Below are positions 1 to 7,195 of a stretch of DNA of 64,000 nt, piece by piece. The stretch comes from Gillisia sp. CAL575. GTDB taxonomy: Bacteria; Bacteroidota; Bacteroidia; Flavobacteriales; Flavobacteriaceae. Position 1 is the first letter of the stretch, and each line of letters opens with the position of its first letter. The stretch is from positions 19,935 through 83,934 of the forward strand of contig NZ_APHJ01000030.1 of assembly GCF_000403785.1 (NCBI RefSeq), written 5' to 3'. A program made the position numbers and the translations under genes. Below the pieces are notes generated by a model. That model saw nothing but the letters and a program-made list of their open reading frames with translations, searched no databases and was not told where the DNA came from.

Positions 1-306
1 TTATTATTTTTAGCAATTAGTTTTTATTATTATGAGTTACTTCGAGATGAAAAATTATTGGATATAAAAAGAAGTGTTAAATTTTATGTCTCTGTAGCAT
101 TTCTTCTCTTTAATTTAATTTCGTTGCCACTCTGGATTTACTTTAAATATTTTAGCAATACTATAAGCCCGGAATTTGTGAAATTATACCAATCAATTTT
201 TTATTTATCTAATGTGTTGCTATATAGCACCTATATTTTTGCTTTTATCTATTGTGCGCAGCAAAAACAATTTCCTGTGATAAATCAAAACAAGAGTGTT
301 CCATAA
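1..306 (+). CDS. Multi-pass membrane protein, C-terminal part (5' end outside window)
   Basis: The reading frame is open from the first base of the window, so only the last 101 residues are seen. The apparent start at 58 is only a TTG inside the gene. The visible part has two or three hydrophobic segments and ends in a short polar tail. It resembles the end of the protein encoded at 465-1202: both share a YY(F)EL segment with a short loop before a membrane helix, and both have a FIYCA motif near the C terminus. The two genes therefore look like a tandem paralogous pair of integral membrane proteins. I do not recognise the family. Position upstream of a histidine kinase/response regulator pair suggests a sensing or signalling role, but this is inference only. 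Confidence 0.7.
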   Translation, partial: LLFLAISFYYYELLRDEKLLDIKRSVKFYVSVAFLLFNLISLPLWIYFKYFSNTISPEFVKLYQSIFYLSNVLLYSTYIFAFIYCAQQKQFPVINQNKSVP

Positions 307-361
307 AATGAGTGGAGAAGAGGAGTTACTTACTTTTTTCTGTTGCTAAAATTTAATGTAA

Positions 362-448
362 ATGGAGAAAGAATACGAAGATGTTGTAAATGATGATATA
401 GAACCGTTTAATGGAACTGGCAGATTATGGCCTCCATTAGGATACTAA
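362..448 (+). CDS. Possible 28-residue peptide between paralogous membrane protein genes
   Basis: An ATG-started ORF of 28 codons lies in the gap between the two membrane protein genes and ends 16 bases before the second one. The product is acidic at the N terminus and ends in the aromatic, proline-containing tail GRLWPPLGY. No clear ribosome binding site is visible, which is common in Bacteroidetes. An even shorter ORF (308-349, 13 residues) precedes it in another frame. It could be chance, a leader, or a small exported or modified peptide. The charge pattern and the distinctive tail are the only reasons to list it. Confidence 0.25.
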   Translation: MEKEYEDVVNDDIEPFNGTGRLWPPLGY

Positions 449-464
449 TAGTGATAAAAGACAT

Positions 465-1202
465 ATGCTGGATTTTATAATAGAAAATAAAATTTATGTT
501 ACTTATATTTTTGAATTTATTGCAGCTATAAGTGGCAGTTACTATTTAAATAAAACTCCAAAAGTTCGAAAGGAAATTATATATTTCTCATGGTTTATAT
601 GGTTTGTGTTTTTGATAGATCTTAGTGGTTTATATTCTTTATGGGCTTTTTTTGATGATTATAAAACATTCCCTTTTTTAAAAGATTCATTATTTACTCG
701 TAATGTCTGGTTATATAATTGGTTACATTTAATAAGTCTTTCTTTTTACAGCTTTTTATATATTAAACAGATTGAAAGAATTAAGTACAAAAGAATTTTA
801 AATTATGCCTTACTTATTTTTATCGGATTCGGAATAATTAAATTATCAAGTACAAATCAGATTTTCTTTACTTATGATATGTCAATTCTTATTGCAGGAG
901 TTGTATTGCTAATAATTGCTATTTCTACCTATTATTTTGAGCTAATACTTAGTGATAGAATTCTATACCTTAAAAATAATTTACTCTTTTATGTTTCTAT
1001 AGGTCTTCTAATTTGGCATTTATGTGTACCTCCAATTCAAATATATAGTGCTTATTTTTCTATTGAAAATGTTGAATTTATTAACATGTATACAACTGTT
1101 TTGATGTATAGTAATATTTTCATGTATGGCATGTTTTCCCTTGCATTTATTTATTGCGCAAAAAGAAATTCCGATTTAGGTTTGAAAACTATTTCTCAGT
1201 AA
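465..1202 (+). CDS. Seven-helix-like membrane protein, paralogue of the preceding gene
   Basis: The 245-residue product is very hydrophobic, with about seven predicted transmembrane helices (roughly residues 8-28, 38-60, 85-105, 112-130, 136-157, 168-190 and 205-232) and only short loops. It has no signal peptide separate from the first helix and no enzyme motif that I recognise. The C-terminal third matches the partial gene at the window start in hydrophobic pattern and in the FIYCA motif. The start is an ATG 16 bases after the small ORF. The next gene, 89 bases downstream, encodes a membrane histidine kinase, so a role as an accessory membrane sensor is possible. Family and function are unknown. 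Confidence 0.75.
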   Translation: MLDFIIENKIYVTYIFEFIAAISGSYYLNKTPKVRKEIIYFSWFIWFVFLIDLSGLYSLWAFFDDYKTFPFLKDSLFTRNVWLYNWLHLISLSFYSFLYIKQIERIKYKRILNYALLIFIGFGIIKLSSTNQIFFTYDMSILIAGVVLLIIAISTYYFELILSDRILYLKNNLLFYVSIGLLIWHLCVPPIQIYSAYFSIENVEFINMYTTVLMYSNIFMYGMFSLAFIYCAKRNSDLGLKTISQ

Positions 1203-1291
1203 AAATTATGCGAATCATCGGATTCTCTTTTTGTTAAAATTCTTAATTTCAATTAATTTCTCGTAAACTTGTGTTAAATTAATTGGATTGC

Positions 1292-2077
1292 ATGCTAGCT
1301 AAGGAAGAACTTCTACTTATTGTTTATTTTATTGTGGTCATTCTATTATTGACCAGTTTTGCTATAATCTTCTTTATTACTTTCCACAAACGAAAGAACA
1401 CACTACTTTATGAGAAATTTGAAGCTGAAAAACGTTTCGAAAATGAATTGGCACAGTCTAAAATTGAAATTCAAGAACAAACTTTAAAAAATGTTAGCTG
1501 GGAATTGCACGATAATATTGGGCAATTACTGTCGGTTGCTAATATGCAACTAAATATTCTAACAGGGACAGTGGACGAGGAGGTCAAACAATCTGTTAAA
1601 GATATTAAAGAAGTTGTTTCTAATTCCTTGCAAGAGGTACGTTCCCTTTCCAAATCCTTAAATAATGAAGTGATAAGTTACACCGGGATTGAGGCATCAA
1701 TAAAAAATGAATTATCTAGATTTGAGAGACTTAATAATATAAAAACCGAAATTTTTACCGAAGGTGAAACTTTTGATATTATTGAAAAAGATTCTATAAT
1801 TCTATTTAGAATAATTCAGGAATTTTTCTCTAACATTATAAAGCATGCAAGCGCTTCCAAGATAGAGGTGCATATTAAGTATCATATAGATGAGATGAAT
1901 ATCAGTATAAAAGACAATGGAAAAGGTTTTAATATTGATGAAGTTATCAAAAGTTCTGGTTTAATTAATATGGAAAGTCGCGCTGCGCTTATAAATACTA
2001 AAATAGAAATTCAGTCCATTCCAGATAAAGGAACTTCTTTGTCTTTAAATTATCCTAAAAAAGTCTCTTCCCTATGA
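1292..2077 (+). CDS. Membrane-anchored sensor histidine kinase, NarL/LuxR-partner type (HisKA_3)
   Basis: The 261-residue kinase has one N-terminal transmembrane helix (about 7-31), a coiled linker (about 36-66), a HisKA_3 dimerisation domain with the phospho-acceptor His73 in WELHDNIGQLL, and a HATPase_c domain. The ATP-binding site shows the N box around Asn181 (FFSNIIKHA) and the G1 box DNGKGF at 208-213. There is no extracellular sensing domain, so the signal may come through the membrane segment or from the neighbouring membrane proteins. I chose the ATG at 1292 over an in-frame TTG at 1283. The stop overlaps the response regulator start by four bases (ATGA), so the pair is translationally coupled. 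Confidence 0.9.
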   Translation: MLAKEELLLIVYFIVVILLLTSFAIIFFITFHKRKNTLLYEKFEAEKRFENELAQSKIEIQEQTLKNVSWELHDNIGQLLSVANMQLNILTGTVDEEVKQSVKDIKEVVSNSLQEVRSLSKSLNNEVISYTGIEASIKNELSRFERLNNIKTEIFTEGETFDIIEKDSIILFRIIQEFFSNIIKHASASKIEVHIKYHIDEMNISIKDNGKGFNIDEVIKSSGLINMESRAALINTKIEIQSIPDKGTSLSLNYPKKVSSL

Positions 2078-2703
2078 AAAAGACGATAGTCATCGTTGAC
2101 GATCACACATTGTTTGCACAATCTCTTCAAGGTCTTGTAAATTCTTTTCAAGAATATGAGGTATTAAAAGTCCTAAAGAACGGACAGGAATTACTAGATT
2201 ATTTTAAAGCTAATCACAAACGTCCGGATATTATTTTGTTAGATATTAGAATGCCAATAATGGATGGGGTTTCCACAATGTCCTGGTTAAAAGAGCATTT
2301 TCCCGAGCAAAAAACATTGGCCCTTACTATGGAACATGACGAGGAAATCATTATTAAAATGATTAGAATGGGTAGTAGAGGTTATTTATTAAAAGATATA
2401 GAGCCAGAAGAATTTCTATATGCATTAGAATCTGTTAATTCCAGTGGCTATTATTTTAGCGAAGAAATTGTAGAAGTAATGGATCTGCATACTTCAAAAA
2501 ACTATGGTGATCTTACCAATAGAGAAATGGAATTTTTAAACCATGCTTGTTCAGAAAAGACATATAAAGAGGTTGCGGAAGAAATGCATTTAAGTCCAAA
2601 AACTATAGATGGCTATCGTGAAAGCTTGTTCTCTAAACTACAAGTTAAAAGTAGAGTTGGAATGGTGCTCTTTGCAGTAAAGAATAATATTGTCAGGATT
2701 TAA
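2074..2703 (+). CDS. Response regulator with LuxR-type DNA-binding domain (NarL family)
   Basis: The 209-residue protein has a CheY-like receiver domain (about 1-120) with the acidic pair Asp9/Asp10, phospho-acceptor Asp57 in LLDIRMP, the conserved Thr85 and Lys107. A LuxR-type helix-turn-helix follows (about 145-205), seen in LTNREMEFL and LSPKTIDGYRESLF. All residues needed for phosphorylation are present, so it should be a working partner of the kinase that overlaps it by four bases. The regulated genes are not known. The two membrane protein genes upstream lie on the same strand and are natural candidates for the same signalling unit. Confidence 0.93.
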   Translation: MKKTIVIVDDHTLFAQSLQGLVNSFQEYEVLKVLKNGQELLDYFKANHKRPDIILLDIRMPIMDGVSTMSWLKEHFPEQKTLALTMEHDEEIIIKMIRMGSRGYLLKDIEPEEFLYALESVNSSGYYFSEEIVEVMDLHTSKNYGDLTNREMEFLNHACSEKTYKEVAEEMHLSPKTIDGYRESLFSKLQVKSRVGMVLFAVKNNIVRI

Positions 2704-2760
2704 GTTTTTTATTATTTCGACCCCGATTACTATTTGAACAAAATGCAATTTAACTTTTTT

Positions 2761-3240
2761 GTCATTCCGACGGAGGAGAAATCTCTAATATAAGAATCTT
2801 TCTTTGCAGAGATTCTTCAATCCACTATGCTTCTTTCAGAATGACAGATACATTTTTGTCATTCCGACGGTAGGAGGAATCTCTTATTAATGAGATTCTG
2901 TTTCATTGAGATTTTTCACTTCGCTGCTCTCCGTTCAAAATGACAGTCTTTTATTTCCTTATTGTTTGTCATTCCGACGGTAGGAGGAATCTTTTATTAA
3001 TGAGATTCTGCTTCATTGAAATTCTTCAATTCACTATGCTTCTTTCAGAATGACAGATACATTTTTGTCATTTCGACGGTAGGAGGAATCTCTTATTAAT
3101 GAGATTCTGCTTCATTGAGATTTTTCACTTCGCTGCTCTCCGTTCAAAATGACAGATACGTTTTTGTCATTCCGGCGGAGGAGGAATCTCTAACATGAGA
3201 ATCTTTCTTTGCAGAGATTCTTCCCTTTACCCTGAATGGC
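2761..3240. repeat. Tandem array of five palindromic intergenic repeats
   Basis: Five units of about 75-87 bp begin at 2761, 2858, 2968, 3067 and 3166 with a spacing of 97-110 bp. Each starts with a GTCATTCCGACGG-like motif (one variant has TTTCG, one CCGGCGG), followed by AGGAGGAATCT and a GAGATTCT inverted core. Units 1 to 4 end in TTCAGAATGAC or TTCAAAATGAC, the near reverse complement of the start; unit 5 ends in a diverged CCTGAATGGC. Each unit can therefore fold into a long hairpin. Two inner variants alternate: units 1 and 3 carry CACTATGCTTCTTTCAG, and units 2 and 4 carry CACTTCGCTGCTCTCCG. This fills most of the gap between the response regulator and the next gene. I see no ORF in it. 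Confidence 0.9.
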
Positions 3241-3289
3241 AGTAAATCTTCTTATTTTTTACTCACTGCTAAATTGATGTTATTCATTT

Positions 3290-3318
3290 TTGAATAAATG
3301 TAAACTACTGTATCTTCG
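3290..3318 (+). promoter_or_regulatory. Candidate promoter of the acetyltransferase-nitrilase gene
   Basis: TTG at 3290-3292 and TATCTTCG at 3311-3318 (seven of eight matches to the Bacteroidetes -7 element TAnnTTTG) are separated by 18 bases. Transcription would begin near 3325, upstream of the GTG at 3341. This supports the GTG start over the TTG at 3290, which would lie in the -33 element itself. Confidence 0.45.
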
Positions 3319-3340
3319 TGTAAAATTAAATTTAGATCCT

Positions 3341-4879
3341 GTGTTAGATTCAGCTACAATAGAATTAAGAAATTTACGAGTTAAAGATTATGTAGAGTTT
3401 AAAAAATCCATGGTTCAGGTATATAGTGCATTATCCAATTCTTATTGGAGCAAAGCAGATATTTCTACTTTGGTAAGCAAGTTTCCCGACGGGCAATTTT
3501 GTATTGTTATAGATGGGAAAATTGCAGGTTGTGCCTTATCTATGATCGTAGATTATGATAAGTATGATGATGATCATAAGTACAATGATATAATTGGAGG
3601 TCATGAATTTGCCAATCATACGGAAGATGGGAATGTACTTTATGGGATAGATGTTTTTATTCTTCCAGATTATCGCGGAATGAGGCTTGGACGTAGATTA
3701 TATGAAGCAAGAAAAGAACTCTGCGAACAACTTAATCTGAAATCTATCATCTTCGGTGGTAGAATTCCAAATTATGGGGAATATGCTGAAACTTTAACTC
3801 CAAAAAAATATATAGATAAAGTGAAGTTGAAGGAGATTCATGATCCTGTTCTTTCATTTCAGTTATCTAATGATTTTCACGTTAAAAAAGTGATTAAAGG
3901 ATATTTGCCTGGTGATCATGAAAGTTTAGAATTTGCAACTCTAATGGAATGGCATAATATATATTACACTAAACCAGAGAAGTTAATTAATACTAAGAAG
4001 AAGGTAGTAAGGCTAGGTTTAGTGCAATGGCAAATGCGTTTATTCAAAGATTATGATTCCTTAGTAGAACAAATTGAATTCTTTGTAGATGCAGTAAGTG
4101 ATTACCAAAGTGATTTCATATTGTTTCCAGAATTATTTAACGCCCCCCTGATGGCGCAATTCAATCATTTAAATGAAGCTGAAGCAATTCGAGGATTATC
4201 CAGTTATACCGATAGGTTGTTGGAAACGTTTAAAAAATTCGCGATAAATTATAACATCAATATCATCACCGGAAGTATGCCACAAGCTGTGGGAGAACAC
4301 ATGCATAATGTTGGCTTTTTATGCCGAAGAGATGGAAGTGTAGAACGATATGAGAAATTACATATCACTCCAGCTGAAGAATCTGCCTGGGGAATAAAAG
4401 GTGGGACACAACTTAAAACTTTTGATACTGATTGTGGTAAGATTGGAGTGCTTATTTGTTATGATGTAGAATTCCCGGAATTGCCTAGATTATTGGCAGA
4501 AGATGGAATGAAGATCCTTTTTGTTCCGTTTATGACCGATACCCAGAATGGATATTCCAGAGTGAGGATATGTGCTCAGGCCAGAGCCGTAGAAAATGAA
4601 TGTTATGTTGCTGTTGCAGGTTCTGTTGGAAACTTACCTAAGGTAAATAACATGGATATTCAGTATTCACAGTCAGCGGTATTCACACCATCTGACTTTG
4701 CCTTTCCCGTTAACGGAATTAAAGCAGAGGCTACACCTAACACAGAAAGTACTTTATTAGTAGATGTAGATCTGGATCTGCTAAAAGAACTGCACAGTTT
4801 TGGAAGTGTAAGAAACATGAAGGATAGAAGATTGGATCTTTATTCTCTAAAAAGGAAGAATATTAAAATCTCTAATTAA
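3341..4879 (+). CDS. Fused GNAT acetyltransferase / carbon-nitrogen hydrolase
   Basis: The 512-residue product joins two enzymes. Residues about 1-200 form a GNAT acyltransferase domain, with the acetyl-CoA binding region around DYRGMRLGRRLYEAR. Residues about 220-490 form a nitrilase-superfamily amidase with the full catalytic triad Glu264 (FPELFNAP), Lys339 (EKLHITP) and Cys373 (LICYDVEFPEL). This two-domain arrangement is known in many Bacteroidetes and other bacteria; the substrates are not established. The start is uncertain: a TTG at 3290 would add 17 residues, but the family usually begins only a few residues before the IELRNL motif, and a promoter seems to overlap the longer N terminus. 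The stop is followed directly by an aldehyde dehydrogenase relic. Confidence 0.88.
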   Translation: MLDSATIELRNLRVKDYVEFKKSMVQVYSALSNSYWSKADISTLVSKFPDGQFCIVIDGKIAGCALSMIVDYDKYDDDHKYNDIIGGHEFANHTEDGNVLYGIDVFILPDYRGMRLGRRLYEARKELCEQLNLKSIIFGGRIPNYGEYAETLTPKKYIDKVKLKEIHDPVLSFQLSNDFHVKKVIKGYLPGDHESLEFATLMEWHNIYYTKPEKLINTKKKVVRLGLVQWQMRLFKDYDSLVEQIEFFVDAVSDYQSDFILFPELFNAPLMAQFNHLNEAEAIRGLSSYTDRLLETFKKFAINYNINIITGSMPQAVGEHMHNVGFLCRRDGSVERYEKLHITPAEESAWGIKGGTQLKTFDTDCGKIGVLICYDVEFPELPRLLAEDGMKILFVPFMTDTQNGYSRVRICAQARAVENECYVAVAGSVGNLPKVNNMDIQYSQSAVFTPSDFAFPVNGIKAEATPNTESTLLVDVDLDLLKELHSFGSVRNMKDRRLDLYSLKRKNIKISN

Positions 4880-5105
4880 AGATAGTAGTTAAATATACTT
4901 TAATCGGGGAGGGTATATAGGAAGGGGGATATCTAACGATGTTCCCTTTTTTTTGTTATATTTTTTTATGCGAGAAAGTATCAATTTAATGTTTGATACA
5001 ATAACTTCAATTTCCACTTTTTCTAACTGCCTTAATAGGTGATTCTTTATTTTATAATTTCTTCAGAAGAAAAGCATAATCCCCAAAGAAACCTTCTTCA
5101 TTTTT
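4866..5105 (-). pseudogene. Decayed C-terminal fragment of an aldehyde dehydrogenase
   Basis: Read by eye, the plus strand here aligns base by base with the 3' part of the intact aldehyde dehydrogenase gene at 28561-28750. Shared stretches include ATCTAAC.ATGT, TTTTTGTTAT, TTTTTATG.GA.AA..TATC, AATGTTTG and TTTCCACT..TTC.AAC. Spacing is kept to within about two bases over the first 150 bp, and similarity then fades with indels towards 5105. No open frame is left. The left boundary abuts the stop of the upstream gene, and the similarity may run into its last codons. It is a relic of a duplicated or once-neighbouring gene, now lying in the ilv upstream region. Confidence 0.7.
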
Positions 5106-5371
5106 ATTTCCAATATTTAATTATCTCTTTCAATAATATGGGCATTGCTCATTTTTAAGCTAATCACTAAAAAATATTAGCTGCTTTTTACAAACCGTGA
5201 TTTTATTGTTTTGAAAATATAACCTCTTATAAAAAGGGAATATTCAGTTTTAGGACTAATAAATTAAGGATAATTAAAAAATTGTTGTCCAATCAAGTTG
5301 AGAGTCTTCAGTATGGTTGGTTTCGCAGAATTTTTGTGTTATAAAAACTTGATTCCTTCAGCTATCGTAAC

Positions 5372-5416
5372 ATGAACAATGATAAAGTATTGATAATCAG
5401 TATATTAAAATTTTAA
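5372..5416 (+). CDS. Possible leader peptide upstream of ilvD (Val/Leu/Ile-rich)
   Basis: A 14-codon ORF encodes MNNDKVLIISILKF, in which six of seven consecutive residues (VLIISIL) are branched-chain amino acids, the end products of the operon 95 bases downstream. Composition of this kind is typical of attenuator leader peptides, and candidates have been proposed in Bacteroidetes by comparative work. However, Ile and Leu codons are common by chance in AT-rich DNA, and no terminator/antiterminator pair is evident. The call is speculative. Confidence 0.25.
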   Translation: MNNDKVLIISILKF

Positions 5417-5455
5417 TTCTTCTTTTGGAATTAATTTTCATATAGAGCTATATAT

Positions 5456-5485
5456 ATGCTTCTACTACTAAGAAACTACTTTTAA
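5456..5485 (+). CDS. Possible Leu-rich mini-ORF just upstream of ilvD
   Basis: A nine-codon ORF encodes MLLLLRNYF with four consecutive leucine codons (CTT CTA CTA CTA). It ends 25 bases before the ilvD start. The gap is too short for a terminator, so any effect would have to be on translation of ilvD. It also overlaps the candidate -7 element at 5451-5458; both cannot be functional from the same promoter. Low confidence. Confidence 0.2.
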   Translation: MLLLLRNYF

Positions 5486-5510
5486 TTAATATTTTGATTG
5501 ATAAATAACG

Positions 5511-7184
5511 ATGGATAATAAATATAGTCAGATTTTAACACAAAACGATTCCAACCCTGCAGCCCAAGCCATGCTACATGCCATCGGCTTAACGAAGGAA
5601 GATTTTAAAAAGCCTTTTGTTGGTATTGCCAGTACAGGTTATGAGGGGAATCCATGTAATATGCATCTCAACGACCTGGCCAAATTGGTTAAAGAAGGTT
5701 GTAATTCCAATAAAATGGTGGGTCTTATCTTCAATACCATTGGGGTAAGTGATGGGATTTCTATGGGTACTCCGGGAATGAGATATTCCTTGCCTTCCCG
5801 AGATCTTATTGCCGACTCTATGGAAACTGTGGTACAAGCAATGTCTTATGACGCGATGATTACGGTGGTAGGATGTGATAAGAATATGCCAGGAGCCTTG
5901 ATGGCGATGTTGAGAGTAAACCGTCCCGCAATTTTAGTATATGGCGGCACTATAGCTTCCGGATGTCATAAAGGTGAAAAACTGGATGTTGTCTCAGCTT
6001 TTGAAGCATGGGGAGCAAAGGTAGCTGGAGAAATTAGTGACGAGGATTATGATGGCGTTATAGAGAAAGCATGTCCGGGAGCTGGAGCTTGTGGAGGGAT
6101 GTATACAGCAAATACAATGGCTTCTACTATTGAAGCTTTGGGAATGGCCCTGCCTTACAACTCATCTAACCCAGCTATTGGTAATGAAAAGAAAAGTGAG
6201 AGTATAGAGGCCGGAAAGGCAATCCGATTATTAATAGAAAAAGATATAAAACCAAAGGATATAGTAACTAGAAAATCGATGGAAAATGCCATAAGATTAC
6301 TTACCGTACTTGGAGGTTCAACCAATGCCGTGCTGCATTATTTAGCAATAGCTAAAGCAGCTGAAGTAGAATTTGGAATGGACGATTTTGGAAAAATATG
6401 TGATTCCACTCCTTTTTTAGCCGATCTAAAACCAAGTGGGAAATATCTTATGGAAGATGTACACAGGGTTGGAGGAATTCCTGCCGTTCTTAAATATATG
6501 CTGAAAGAAGGAATGCTTCATGGGGATTGTTTAACGGTAACTGGAAAGACATTGGCAGAAAATCTTGAGGATGTTCCAGATCTAGAGGAGGGACAAGATG
6601 TAATCCACCCACTAAATAATCCTATTAAGAAAACAGGACACATCCGCATTCTATACGGGAATTTAGCAACAGAAGGTTCTGTAGCTAAGATCACAGGGAA
6701 AGAAGGTTTAAAATTTAAGGGGAAAGCAAAGGTTTATAATTCGGAATATGAAGCTAATGACGGAATTTCAGAAGGGAAAGTAAGCAAAGGAGATGTAATA
6801 GTGATACGATTTGAAGGCCCAAAGGGTGGACCTGGAATGCCTGAAATGCTGAAACCTACTGCTGCAATTATGGGAGCTAAATTAGGTAAAGACGTTGCCC
6901 TTATTACCGATGGGAGATTTTCCGGAGGAACTCATGGGTTTGTGGTAGGCCACATTACTCCTGAAGCTCAAGAAGGTGGTTTAATCGCATTCCTAAAGGA
7001 TGGAGATGAGATCACTATAAATGCCGAAAACAATACTATAAGTGTTGCCTTAAGTGATTCAGAAATAGAGGGCCGAAGAAAAAATTGGGTGGCACCACCA
7101 CTTAAATTCAATAAAGGAGTGCTTTATAAATATGCAAAAACAGTTTCCTCTGCCTCGCAGGGATGTGTTACAGATGAATTTTAA
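5511..7184 (+). CDS. ilvD: Dihydroxy-acid dehydratase
   Basis: IlvD removes water from 2,3-dihydroxy-isovalerate and 2,3-dihydroxy-methylvalerate, the third common step of valine and isoleucine synthesis. The 557-residue length is normal for the IlvD/Edd family. The three cysteines expected to bind the iron-sulfur cluster are present: Cys49 (GNPCNMH), Cys122 (GCDKNMPGA) and Cys194 (GACGGMYTA). The C-terminal signature [15 protein letters not shown] is intact. It is the first gene of the ilv operon: ilvB starts 11 bases after its stop. The long upstream region with possible leader ORFs suggests that the promoter lies there. Confidence 0.97.
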   Translation: MDNKYSQILTQNDSNPAAQAMLHAIGLTKEDFKKPFVGIASTGYEGNPCNMHLNDLAKLVKEGCNSNKMVGLIFNTIGVSDGISMGTPGMRYSLPSRDLIADSMETVVQAMSYDAMITVVGCDKNMPGALMAMLRVNRPAILVYGGTIASGCHKGEKLDVVSAFEAWGAKVAGEISDEDYDGVIEKACPGAGACGGMYTANTMASTIEALGMALPYNSSNPAIGNEKKSESIEAGKAIRLLIEKDIKPKDIVTRKSMENAIRLLTVLGGSTNAVLHYLAIAKAAEVEFGMDDFGKICDSTPFLADLKPSGKYLMEDVHRVGGIPAVLKYMLKEGMLHGDCLTVTGKTLAENLEDVPDLEEGQDVIHPLNNPIKKTGHIRILYGNLATEGSVAKITGKEGLKFKGKAKVYNSEYEANDGISEGKVSKGDVIVIRFEGPKGGPGMPEMLKPTAAIMGAKLGKDVALITDGRFSGGTHGFVVGHITPEAQEGGLIAFLKDGDEITINAENNTISVALSDSEIEGRRKNWVAPPLKFNKGVLYKYAKTVSSASQGCVTDEF

Positions 7185-7195
7185 TTAGTTGAATT

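Larger units (their letters stand above)
5106..5510 (+). promoter_or_regulatory. Upstream region of the ilv operon
   Basis: About 400 AT-rich bases without a substantial ORF precede ilvD. A TTG at 5425-5427 and TATATATG at 5451-5458 (seven of eight to TAnnTTTG) are 23 bases apart and could form a promoter. The region also holds two very short ORFs rich in branched-chain residues, listed separately. One perfect 14-base AT-only palindrome (5404-5417) overlaps the stop of the first. No GC-rich terminator hairpin with a T run is visible before ilvD, so classical transcription attenuation is not supported. Confidence 0.35.

Noticed and set aside
2761..3240. CRISPR-like array
   Set aside because: The units are long (75-87 bp), palindromic, and diverged, with spacers of about 12-23 bp that are partly alike. 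There is no short conserved repeat with unique spacers and no cas gene.
4918..4962. Terminator after the acetyltransferase-nitrilase gene (AAGGG...CCCTT with a T run)
   Set aside because: The same bases align with coding sequence of the aldehyde dehydrogenase gene (28600-28650), so the hairpin is explained by the relic, although it might still stop transcription.
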